This document shows positions 7,394 through 13,607 of a stretch of DNA of 13,806 nucleotides, one piece after another. Origin of the DNA: an uncultured Geobacteraceae bacterium. Lineage in GTDB: Bacteria; Desulfobacterota; Desulfuromonadia; Desulfuromonadales; Geopsychrobacteraceae. How positions within the stretch are numbered: the first letter of the stretch is position 1; every line of letters starts with the position of its first letter. The translations under genes were made by a program, and so were the position numbers. The notes under the pieces are model-generated. The model made no database searches and was not told the origin of the DNA. It was given only the letters and a program-made list of their open reading frames with translations. Location: positions 1 through 13,806 of the forward strand of contig CALFFB010000218.1 in assembly GCA_937958075.1 (NCBI GenBank), given 5' to 3'.

Positions 7394-7642
7394 TTATTGG
7401 ATCTTGGCCGGTGCCGTTTTCGCTTCTTCGCTTGTCTTCTTGCCGAAGATGCCTTTCAGGATACCGAACACCATGGCAAACACGGGAACGAACTGGAGCA
7501 TGATAATCAGGGCGCAGGTGCCGAGGAAAAGGTATGTCAGCAGCATGCTGTTGTCTTCGCGGGCGCCGGCCTGGGCGAAGGCAGGAAGGGTTGCACAAAG
7601 AAACAGGGCCAGGGACAAAGAGATGTGTTTGATGCTTTTCAT
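7394..7642 (-). CDS. Small exported/membrane protein, unknown function
   Basis: An 82-aa protein with a clear signal peptide (MKSIKHISLSLALFLCATLPAFAQA, predicted cut after AFA). One long hydrophobic segment follows (MLLTYLFLGTCALIIMLQFVPVFAMVFGILKGIF) and then a short basic/acidic tail, GKKTSEEAKTAPAKIQ. After cleavage it would be a single-span bitopic protein with its C-terminus in the cytoplasm. GGAG lies 6 nt before ATG 7642. It is 70 nt upstream of the heptaheme cytochrome and 39 nt downstream of the receiver-like gene, inside the sigma54 operon. I do not recognise the family. The size and placement suggest a small subunit or assembly factor of the b/c complex (inference). The 7324-7393 spacer shows no clear promoter. 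Confidence 0.8.
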   Translation of the reverse strand: MKSIKHISLSLALFLCATLPAFAQAGAREDNSMLLTYLFLGTCALIIMLQFVPVFAMVFGILKGIFGKKTSEEAKTAPAKIQ

Positions 7643-7681
7643 GACAGACTCCTTTATCTGGGAACAGATGCGCTGGACAGG

Positions 7682-8077
7682 TCAGCTGACTATCAGCTGG
7701 GCGCCGCCCAGGGCACACTCAACGACGGACATCAGTTCTTCGTTGTCTTGCTGGTTGACGGGTTTTAACGCGTGATAAAAAATGCCGTCGGCGCGGACAC
7801 GGCGCAGGGTCTCCAGCGAACTGTCATCGGACACCAGGATGATACGCAGGTTCCGGTTGCACTTGCGCATCAGCGCGATGACATCAACGGCGGATATCTC
7901 CTCTTCAAAGGTGTCGCCGAGGATGACGATGGGCTGGTTTTTCCGCACGATCTGCGCTATGGCGTAAGCGGCGGAATCGGTGGTTTCCACCTCGTAGTTG
8001 GAGTTCTTGAAGAATTCCGCCAGTTTTTTCTGGGCGGAGACATCGCGATTAACAATCATGACCTTGCGTGCATACAT
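7682..8077 (-). CDS. Degenerate CheY-like receiver protein
   Basis: A 131-aa single-domain protein with the layout of a response-regulator receiver: the first strand KVMIVNRD, a candidate phospho-acceptor Asp55 (IVILGDTFEEE), Ser83 in IILVSD where Thr/Ser is expected, and Lys105 in LKPVNQ where the conserved Lys sits. The acidic pair that holds Mg2+ is replaced by Asn10-Arg11, and the usual MPxxxG after the Asp is EEEISAV. Phosphorylation may therefore be weak or absent, making it a pseudo-receiver. There is no output domain. GGGAG lies 6 nt before ATG 8077, and the gene starts 18 nt after the preceding 77-aa gene. It is unusual to find a receiver within an operon of respiratory cytochromes. 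It might report on, or feed back to, the neighbouring kinase (inference). Confidence 0.85.
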   Translation of the reverse strand: MYARKVMIVNRDVSAQKKLAEFFKNSNYEVETTDSAAYAIAQIVRKNQPIVILGDTFEEEISAVDVIALMRKCNRNLRIILVSDDSSLETLRRVRADGIFYHALKPVNQQDNEELMSVVECALGGAQLIVS

Positions 8078-8095
8078 CGTCGACTCCCTTGTTTT

Positions 8096-8329
8096 TCAAC
8101 GGGTTGATTTATCGACTATGGCATCCCGTCCGGCGAAGGCTTCCCGGGCCATGCCGGAAAACGACAGCACGGCCGGTACACTCTGAAAGCCGATGACAGT
8201 GCCGACGAAGATGATAAAGAGCTTGGTCATCAGGGTCATTTCGATACCCATCAGGCCGAGAAGGAAAACACAGGACAGCAGCAGGGTTGCCAGCACGACG
8301 ATAAGGCAGAAGCTGTAAATTCTTTTCAT
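8096..8329 (-). CDS. Small two-span membrane protein, first gene of the sigma54 operon
   Basis: A 77-aa protein with two hydrophobic segments (IYSFCLIVVLATLLLSCVFLLG and LMTKLFIIFVGTVIGFQSVP) and a charged C-terminal tail (MAREAFAGRDAIVDKSTR). ATG 8329 is preserved by GGAGG 5 nt upstream; a TTG at 8341 would place the ribosome site inside the gene. LLSC at about 16-19 resembles a lipobox, but the residues after it are strongly hydrophobic, so a plain transmembrane helix is more likely. It begins about 37 nt after the predicted start of transcription from the sigma54 promoter. I recognise no family; it is a candidate small subunit of the cytochrome complex. Confidence 0.75.
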   Translation of the reverse strand: MKRIYSFCLIVVLATLLLSCVFLLGLMGIEMTLMTKLFIIFVGTVIGFQSVPAVLSFSGMAREAFAGRDAIVDKSTR

Positions 8330-8377
8330 GACGACCTCCAACTCAAAAAGCGATTTTTTCTCTTATCTGGACATTCA

Positions 8378-8392
8378 GCAAAGAGGGTGCCA
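8378..8392 (-). promoter_or_regulatory. Sigma54 (RpoN) -24/-12 promoter of the cytochrome operon
   Basis: On the minus strand the sequence is TGGCACCCTCTTTGCT. It matches the consensus TGGCACG-N4-TTGCW at every key base, with GG and GC 12 apart. Taking the C of TTGC as -12, transcription should start near 8366, about 37 nt before the first gene (ATG 8329). Two sigma54-activator-type genes lie just upstream on the same strand, consistent with control of this promoter by the response regulator at 9630-11048. Confidence 0.9.
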
Positions 8393-8432
8393 GAGACATG
8401 AAAAATTGCAGAATTTCCAGTAAGCGTCGGAA

Positions 8433-8445
8433 TATCAGCAGGTTG
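8433..8445 (+). promoter_or_regulatory. IHF-like site between promoter and upstream repeats
   Basis: TATCAGCAGGTTG matches WATCAANNNNTTR with a single mismatch (G for the final A of ATCAA). It lies about 40 nt upstream of the sigma54 promoter and before the repeat cluster at 8487-8537. This is the usual place for the DNA bend that brings an enhancer-bound activator to sigma54 polymerase. The consensus is loose, so chance is possible. Confidence 0.35.
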
Positions 8446-8450
8446 GAGTC

Positions 8451-8463
8451 TTTTTCCGAAAAA
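8451..8463. repeat. Inverted repeat TTTTTC-C-GAAAAA
   Basis: Perfect 6-1-6 palindrome upstream of the sigma54 promoter (around -85 to -97). It may be an operator or simply intrinsically bent A/T-rich DNA. It does not resemble a terminator for the upstream AAA+ gene because no T-tract follows a stem on the minus strand. Confidence 0.35.
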
Positions 8464-8486
8464 TGAAAAGAGGCAGTCCTCTCCGG

Positions 8487-8537
8487 CAGGACGCCGTTGC
8501 TCCTGTTGTGCAGGAAAATTCTTGTGCGGCAGGAATT
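8487..8537. promoter_or_regulatory. Candidate upstream activating sequences (CAGGA / TTGTGC repeats)
   Basis: Three CAGGA copies (8487-8491, 8511-8515, 8530-8534) and one inverted copy, TCCTG (8501-8505), lie in 51 bp. Two longer direct repeats, TTGTGCAGGAAAATT (8506-8520) and TTGTGCGGCAGGAATT (8522-8537), have a 16-bp period. They lie about -121 to -171 from the predicted start site, the right distance for binding of an NtrC-type activator. Which repeat unit is the operator is not certain. Confidence 0.45.
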
Positions 8538-8593
8538 GTTTTATTAAGACGTGGGACTGTACGGCAAGACAGCAAACCGCAGCCGCTGCCGGA

Positions 8594-9532
8594 CTAGAGA
8601 CCCTTTTTGCGGGCTGCTGCCAGGGGCAGTGTCTGCATGCGGATATGGGCGGGCAGATCCCTGGCGTACAGGGTTTTCTGGTTCCGGCAACAAAGGAGGG
8701 ATTGTTTCAGGGTATTGATCAACTCCCGGACATTACCCGGCCAGGAATACAGGGCCAGTAGATCAAGATATTCCGGAGCCAGATGTTTTTCTTCCAGATT
8801 TTCGTCGACACAGAGCTGCCGGCAGTAATGACGGGCGAGAAGTTCAATGTCGGCGCCGCGGCGGGACAGGTCGGGCAGGCAGATATGGCAGTGACGCAGC
8901 TGCTCAAGCAGGGCGGGGGAGAATTCTTTACGCCGGACCAGTTCATCCGGGTCGGCGCAGGTGAGGCTGATCAGCCGGCAGGCCGCGGGTTGCTGCAGCA
9001 GACGCGACAGGGTCTGCTGGGCCGCCGGTTCAAGTTCCTCCATATCTTCCAGGATCAGGGTACCGTTATCCGCTGCGCGGCGGAATTCCAGCCAGCGCGT
9101 CATCCCGTCAGGCTGGTTCAGCAGGCTGCAGGGAACGGACACCAGTGGCCCATCGGTCCTCTTTCCCTGGTGATGAATGAGGCGGGCGAACAGGCTTTTG
9201 CCGGTGCCCGTCGCCCCCTGGATCAGAACCGCGGCATCCTCGTCGGCCATGGACCGGGCCAGTCCGGCGGCGATGCGCATGCGCGCGTCTTCGGCAATCA
9301 CGGGGATGCGCTGGCGTTCAGCGCCGGTGGCCTTTTCCGGTTTGCGCCGCAGGATGAGTTCCTGCCCGGCAAGAGTCAGCTCCAGTTCAGAAGCGTCCAT
9401 GCCCGGCAGCTCAACCCGGATGTGCAAACCACTTAACTGATTGATCAGCTGTTCCAGACGTTCGCGCCCGGCTGCGAGCTGCTCCAGCAGGGGGCCAAGT
9501 TCCGTAATCTGCAGGCTGCAATGCTGTGCCAT
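8594..9532 (-). CDS. Sigma54-activator-like AAA+ protein lacking GAFTGA loop and HTH
   Basis: A 312-aa paralogue of the AAA+ part of the neighbouring response regulator. Walker A is GATGTGKS (106-113), and the Walker B region is GTLILEDM (157-164), with the D-E order swapped to E-D. From Walker A Lys to Walker B there are 50 residues, against 65 in the neighbour, and the missing 15 include the whole GAFTGA loop that contacts sigma54. The C-terminal SWPGNVRELINTLKQSL and LYARDLPAHIR closely match the neighbour, but the protein ends (AAARKKGL) before any Fis-type HTH. There is no receiver; instead the first 70 residues hold a coiled stretch and HIRVELPGMDASELELTLAG, which resembles the start of an Hsp20 domain. 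ATG 9532 has only a weak site. It cannot be a normal activator. It may modulate the intact activator by forming mixed rings or by titration (inference). Confidence 0.85.
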   Translation of the reverse strand: MAQHCSLQITELGPLLEQLAAGRERLEQLINQLSGLHIRVELPGMDASELELTLAGQELILRRKPEKATGAERQRIPVIAEDARMRIAAGLARSMADEDAAVLIQGATGTGKSLFARLIHHQGKRTDGPLVSVPCSLLNQPDGMTRWLEFRRAADNGTLILEDMEELEPAAQQTLSRLLQQPAACRLISLTCADPDELVRRKEFSPALLEQLRHCHICLPDLSRRGADIELLARHYCRQLCVDENLEEKHLAPEYLDLLALYSWPGNVRELINTLKQSLLCCRNQKTLYARDLPAHIRMQTLPLAAARKKGL

Positions 9533-9590
9533 GAGCTAACCGCCTTGTGGTTGGAGGGAGGTGCCGGTGGTTGTTCACAGTCTGGGTCCA

Positions 9591-9606
9591 TGCACAAGAC
9601 GCGCCA
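9591..9606 (-). promoter_or_regulatory. Possible second sigma54 promoter, before the AAA+ paralogue
   Basis: On the minus strand TGGCGCGTCTTGTGCA keeps GG and GC at the exact sigma54 spacing and differs from TGGCACG-N4-TTGCW at two positions (A to G, T to G). The start would be near 9580, leaving a leader of about 48 nt to ATG 9532. It lies in the 97-nt gap after the response-regulator stop, so the AAA+ gene could be made both by read-through and by its own regulated promoter. Confidence 0.4.
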
Positions 9607-9629
9607 AATAATGGAGATGGCGCCGGGAG

Positions 9630-11048
9630 TCAGGGTTTGCGGTTGATGCCGTATTTTTTCAGCAGAGCGTAAAGGCGGGATTGCGACAAGCCGGAGATGG
9701 CGCAGGCGGCGCTGATGTCGTCGCCGGATAACGCCATGAGGTCGGTCAGATACTGTTGTTCGGCGCGGCTGATGATCTGGTCACGGTAATCCTGCAGTTT
9801 CGGCAGGGAGGCCGGTGGCCCGGAGCTGGAAGATGATGGGTCCGGCTGCGCGCTGTCTTTTTCCAGTTCGGCGCGACGTACATGGACGCGGATATGGTGC
9901 GGCAGGTGCTGGGGGTACAGGGTCTGATCAAAGCGGGCGGCGCTGAGGGTTCGCTCCAGGGTGTTGACCAGCTCCCGGACATTACCGGGCCAGGGGTAGC
10001 GCAACAGCGTCTGAATGAACTCCGCATCCAGACCTTTAGGGTTGAGGCCGTGCTGTTCACAGAAGCGGTCGACAAAGTGGCGGGTCAGGGGCTTGATGTC
10101 GTCCTTGCGCTTGCGCAGGGGGGGCAGCTCGATGATAAAGGAGCGCAGCCGAAACAGCAGGTCGCTGCGAAATGAGCCCTCTTCGGCCATGGCATCGAGG
10201 TCGCGGTTGGTGGCGGCGATGAGGCGAAAATCGCTTTCGATTTCCCGCTGTGAACCCAGGGGGCGAAAGCGATGTTCCTGCAGGACCCGCAAAAAGGCCT
10301 TTTGCAGGGTCATGGGCAGTTCTCCCACCTCGTCGAGGAACAGGGTGCCCTTGTGGGCCTGCTTGACCAGGCCGTCGCGGGGGCGTTCGGCACCGGTGAA
10401 GGTTCCTTTTTCGTGGCCGAACAACAGACTCTCAACCAGGGTTTCCGGCAGGGCGGTGCAGTCGACAACAACAAAATTTTCGTTGCGGCGGGAGCTGTTC
10501 TCGTGCACCGCCCTGGCGAACAGCTCTTTGCCGGTTCCGGTTTCCCCGGTGATAAAGACATGGGCATCGCTGCCGGCGGACTGGGCAACGAGCTCCAGGC
10601 AGGTGTTCAGGGCCGGGCTGGTGCCGATGATATGGTCGCGCCTCAAGGGGATGGTTTTCCTGCTGCGCAGGACATCCTGCTTTTCCTTGCGGTACTGCAG
10701 GGCGCGTTCCAGGGAGAGAGTGATCTCTTTGATGGAAAAGCCCTTCTCAATATAGTCCCAGGCGCCGCTCTTGATGGCCAGCTCGGCCCCGTCCGGATCG
10801 CCGAAGCCGGTGATGATGATCACTTCCGGCGCCGACGGTACACTGTCGATGTGCGGCAGAAAATCCAGGCCGTTGCCGTCCGGCATCTTGACATCGAGAA
10901 AGACGATATCGAAATCCTCGGTTTCTGCGAGGGCCCGTCCCTGGCGCAGGGTGGTGGCACAGGTGGCCAGGTGCCCCTGGCGCTGGATCAGTGCCGACAG
11001 GGTCGCGCACATCATTTCATCATCATCGATAATCAGGATCTTGCTCAT
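9630..11048 (-). CDS. NtrC-family sigma54-dependent response regulator (BccR-like role)
   Basis: A 472-aa transcription activator with three domains. The receiver (1-120) has acidic residues Asp8-Asp10, phospho-acceptor Asp52 in FLDVKMPDG, Thr80 and Lys102. The AAA+ domain (about 140-370) has Walker A GETGTGKE (168-175), the sigma54-contacting loop GTFTGA (215-220), Walker B LFLDE (Asp239-Glu240) and WPGNVREL. A Fis-type helix-turn-helix lies at the end (ISAACAISGLSQSRLYALLKKYG). All catalytic parts are intact. Its ATG overlaps the kinase stop by 4 nt (ATGA, 11045-11048), so kinase and regulator are coupled partners. The natural target is the perfect sigma54 promoter at 8378-8392 in front of the b/c cytochrome operon. 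This is the arrangement known for BccR and cbcBA in Geobacter, although orthology to BccR itself is inferred from context only. Confidence 0.95.
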   Translation of the reverse strand: MSKILIIDDDEMMCATLSALIQRQGHLATCATTLRQGRALAETEDFDIVFLDVKMPDGNGLDFLPHIDSVPSAPEVIIITGFGDPDGAELAIKSGAWDYIEKGFSIKEITLSLERALQYRKEKQDVLRSRKTIPLRRDHIIGTSPALNTCLELVAQSAGSDAHVFITGETGTGKELFARAVHENSSRRNENFVVVDCTALPETLVESLLFGHEKGTFTGAERPRDGLVKQAHKGTLFLDEVGELPMTLQKAFLRVLQEHRFRPLGSQREIESDFRLIAATNRDLDAMAEEGSFRSDLLFRLRSFIIELPPLRKRKDDIKPLTRHFVDRFCEQHGLNPKGLDAEFIQTLLRYPWPGNVRELVNTLERTLSAARFDQTLYPQHLPHHIRVHVRRAELEKDSAQPDPSSSSSGPPASLPKLQDYRDQIISRAEQQYLTDLMALSGDDISAACAISGLSQSRLYALLKKYGINRKP

Positions 11049-13381
11049 TGCTTGTCCGTCCCTGTGGGGTCGTTTGTTCTTGGCAGCAGCTGGGCTACTG
11101 TTGACAGCAGTTCACTGCGGCCGACGGGTTTGAGCAGCAGCTTGCGGATGCCCAGGGCCGAGACGTTGTCACTGCTGACGGCGGGGTCGGTATCCGGTGA
11201 GGAGCCGCTGCAGAGAACGATCGGCAATGTCGGCCTGGTTTTCAGCACTTCCTCGGCCAGCCGCGTTCCCGTCAGATGGGGCATGGTCTGGTCGGTAATC
11301 AGCAGGTCACAGGGAAAGGATTCCTGACGCAGCAGGTCCAGGACGATGCGACTGTCGGAGTGGGCGGTGACCCGGTAACCGCAGCGTTCGAGCATGATCT
11401 TCATGGTGGCGGTGTAGTCGGCTTCGTCATCCACAAACAGAATATGCTCCCTGCCCGTGGCCTGCCAGGTATCGGGAGTTCCGGTGCTGGTGGTATCGGC
11501 AGCGGTAGTCACCGGCAGCAGGATGGTAAAGGTGGTGCCGGCGTTGATACTGCTGGTCACCCCGATATGCCCCTTGTGCGCCTTGATGATGCCATGGGCG
11601 ATGGAGAGACCGAGGCCGGTTCCTTTGCCCTGTTTTTTGGTGGTGAAGAAGGGGTCGAAGATCCGGTCGAGGGTTTCCCGATCCATGCCGTGGCCGGTGT
11701 CCCTGACCGTCAGGCGCACATAGTCGCCGGCGGCCAGCCCCGGATGACTGACCAGGTCGGCAGGGGTCAGGCAGGTTTCATCCAGGTGGATTTCGAGGGT
11801 TCCATCGCGCCCTTCCATGGCGTCGGCAGCATTGGTACAGAGGTTCATGATGACCTGATGGATCTGGGTCGGGTCGGCGCTAACGGGCCGCAAATCAGGA
11901 GGCAGCTGATGGCGCAGGGCGATGGTGGTCGGCAGGGTCGCCCGCAGCATGCTGATGCATTCTTCAACCACCGGGGCCAGGTGGGTAGGCTTTTGCGGCT
12001 GCTCACTTTTCCGGCTGATGGTGAGAAACTGGCGAACCAGGTTCTTGCCGCGCACTCCGGCTTTCATGATCAACTCCAGGAAGGGGCGTCGGGGGTCCTG
12101 CTCCCCGGTGTCTTCCAGACACATTTCGGTGTTGGTGATGATGATTGCCAGAATATTGTTGAAGTCGTGGGCGATGCCGCCGGACAGGGTGGCCAGCGCC
12201 TCCATTTTCTGGGCCTGGCGCAACTGGCGCTGCAGCACGACTTCCTGGCTGATGTCGCGCACGGTGACAACGTAGCGGATGATGCTGCCGTCCGCGGCGA
12301 TAACCGGGGCGATCCAGGCGGCAATGTCGTAGAAGGTGCCGTCGGCGCGCTTGTTGATGAACTGCCCGGAGACCCCTTGATTGGTCGAGAAGACCTTGAG
12401 AATAGCCTGATAAAAATCCGGATTGCGCTGGGAACACTCAAAGTTGTGAACATCGACCCCGAGGCATCTCTCTTCCGGCACGCCGCACAGCTGGATGAAG
12501 CTGGAGTTCACGTACTGGATAATGCCGTGGGCATCAAAGGTGATGATACCGTCCGAGGTCTGGTCCATGGCCACCGCCAGCATCAGGCGCTCTTCCACCT
12601 CCTTGCGGTGCTGGGCCTGCATGCGCAGGGTCTTGATGCCGTAGGACAGGTCTTCCGCCATCTCCGCCAGCAGGGCCGCCTTGTCCGGGGTGAAGGCGTC
12701 CGGTTGGCCGTTGAAGATGATCAGGGCGCCGAAAACCCGGTCGTTTTCCTGCAGGGGCAGGGCGATGCAGGAGGCGTAACCGTAGGTGCGCGCCTGCTCA
12801 ATCCAGGGGGCGAAGCGGCTGTCCGCCAACAGGTTCTGGAAGATGACGATTTCGCCGGTGCGGATGCAGGTACCCGCCGGGCCCCGGCCGATATCGCTGT
12901 CGGCTGACCAGCTGGCCTGGAGGTTCTCCAGATAGACATTGTCGGCGCCCCAGTGGGCTGCCGGTTTCAGGCTTTTTTTCGCGTCATCCTGCTTGAAGGC
13001 AACCCAGGCCATGCGATGCGCGCCGACCTCGACACAGATGCGGCAGATCTCCTGCATCAGTGTCTCTTCATCCTCCAGTCGGGTGATTGCCCGCGAGCAT
13101 TCACTGACGCTGCGCAGTGAGCGATTGACTTTTTTCAGGGAGTCCTGGGTCTCAGCGACGGCTGTTTCCCAGAAGCGCAGCAGCCAGTAGAGCATGATGG
13201 TGGTGAAGATGATGAAAAACCAGTGGCCCAGGCTGGTCGACTGCTGATTCAGTTCCGGGCGGTTGAGGAGCACCGCGAACAGGCTGTCCGAAAACAGATT
13301 CCAGGAGGTGCCGGCAACAAAGAAAACCAGAGTGATGATGATGGCAGTGGGACGATCGGATTTTTGTGGAGACCTTGTCAT
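11045..13381 (-). CDS. Hybrid sensor histidine kinase (2TM-GAF-PAS-HisKA-HATPase-REC)
   Basis: A 778-aa inner-membrane sensor. Two hydrophobic segments (about 13-30 and 52-68) enclose a short periplasmic loop. These are followed by a GAF domain (about 93-250, GRGPAGTCIRTGE, CIALPLQENDRVFGALIIFN), a PAS domain (about 255-375, DGIITFDAHGIIQYVN) and a HisKA domain with His405 in GGIAHDFNNIL. The ATPase domain has an N-box (NLCTNAADAM), a G1 box (DTGHGMD), FDPFFTTK and GTGLGLS. A C-terminal receiver carries Asp697 in LITDQTMP and KP near the end. The signal is presumably intracellular or membrane redox state, since the periplasmic loop is tiny; no haem or Fe-S motif is visible. The following response regulator overlaps by 4 nt. 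The attached receiver suggests a phosphorelay or an internal sink, but no HPt domain is seen. ATG 13381 has no strong ribosome site and is preceded by palindrome AAGCCGGCTT (13383-13392). Confidence 0.94.
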   Translation of the reverse strand: MTRSPQKSDRPTAIIITLVFFVAGTSWNLFSDSLFAVLLNRPELNQQSTSLGHWFFIIFTTIMLYWLLRFWETAVAETQDSLKKVNRSLRSVSECSRAITRLEDEETLMQEICRICVEVGAHRMAWVAFKQDDAKKSLKPAAHWGADNVYLENLQASWSADSDIGRGPAGTCIRTGEIVIFQNLLADSRFAPWIEQARTYGYASCIALPLQENDRVFGALIIFNGQPDAFTPDKAALLAEMAEDLSYGIKTLRMQAQHRKEVEERLMLAVAMDQTSDGIITFDAHGIIQYVNSSFIQLCGVPEERCLGVDVHNFECSQRNPDFYQAILKVFSTNQGVSGQFINKRADGTFYDIAAWIAPVIAADGSIIRYVVTVRDISQEVVLQRQLRQAQKMEALATLSGGIAHDFNNILAIIITNTEMCLEDTGEQDPRRPFLELIMKAGVRGKNLVRQFLTISRKSEQPQKPTHLAPVVEECISMLRATLPTTIALRHQLPPDLRPVSADPTQIHQVIMNLCTNAADAMEGRDGTLEIHLDETCLTPADLVSHPGLAAGDYVRLTVRDTGHGMDRETLDRIFDPFFTTKKQGKGTGLGLSIAHGIIKAHKGHIGVTSSINAGTTFTILLPVTTAADTTSTGTPDTWQATGREHILFVDDEADYTATMKIMLERCGYRVTAHSDSRIVLDLLRQESFPCDLLITDQTMPHLTGTRLAEEVLKTRPTLPIVLCSGSSPDTDPAVSSDNVSALGIRKLLLKPVGRSELLSTVAQLLPRTNDPTGTDKQ

Positions 13382-13435
13382 GAAGCCGGCTTTCTGGAGA
13401 AAGAAGGAGGCGACGGCAGCCTTTCACCTGAAGAA

Positions 13436-13463
13436 TTAGTAGCAAAAAGCCAGAGCAAGTCAA
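13436..13463 (-). promoter_or_regulatory. Sigma70-type promoter of the kinase-regulator operon
   Basis: On the minus strand TTGACT (13463-13458) and TACTAA (13441-13436) are spaced 16 nt, giving a start near 13429 and a leader of about 48 nt. The palindrome at 13468-13490 abuts the -35 element on its upstream side. Confidence 0.5.
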
Positions 13464-13467
13464 TCTG

Positions 13468-13490
13468 ATTCCCTCCCGGTCGGGGGGAAT
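13468..13490. repeat. Inverted repeat, candidate operator or hairpin
   Basis: ATTCCCTCC (13468-13476) pairs with GGGGGGAAT (13482-13490) over 9 bp (one G-T) around the loop CGGTC. A few T residues follow on the plus strand, but no plus-strand gene ends before it, so terminator function is doubtful. A second perfect repeat, GCCGC-TTC-GCGGC, lies immediately beyond at 13494-13506. Both sit between divergent promoters and could bind a regulator shared by the kinase and [2Fe-2S] genes. Confidence 0.45.
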
Positions 13491-13558
13491 TTTGCCGCTT
13501 CGCGGCCGAATCGATAGAGCGGGAACGATTTCCATCTACGCACTGACCGCTGAGCTGT

Positions 13559-13564
13559 TATAAT
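13559..13564 (+). promoter_or_regulatory. -10 element (TATAAT) of the BFD-like gene
   Basis: A perfect TATAAT 44 nt before the ATG at 13608. No good -35 hexamer is found at 16-18 nt upstream (CTACGC at 17), which suggests that an activator may be needed or that this is an unusual promoter. Confidence 0.5.
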
Positions 13565-13607
13565 AGCGCGCATATCGTAAAATTCCCAAATCGAAAGGAG
13601 ATTCTTC

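Noticed and set aside
8330..8341. TTG start at 8341 for the 77-aa membrane protein
   Set aside because: The GGAGG ribosome site would fall inside the gene; ATG 8329 is correctly spaced.
10272..11327. Open frame on the plus strand (351 codons)
   Set aside because: Antisense shadow of the intact NtrC-type regulator and the kinase end.
11276..12907. Long open frame (543 codons) on the plus strand
   Set aside because: Antisense to the sensor kinase, whose GAF, PAS, HisKA, ATPase and receiver motifs are unambiguous.
13468..13490. Intrinsic terminator
   Set aside because: The stem is good, but no plus-strand gene ends upstream, and on the minus strand it precedes the kinase promoter without a T-tract. 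It is kept as an inverted repeat instead.
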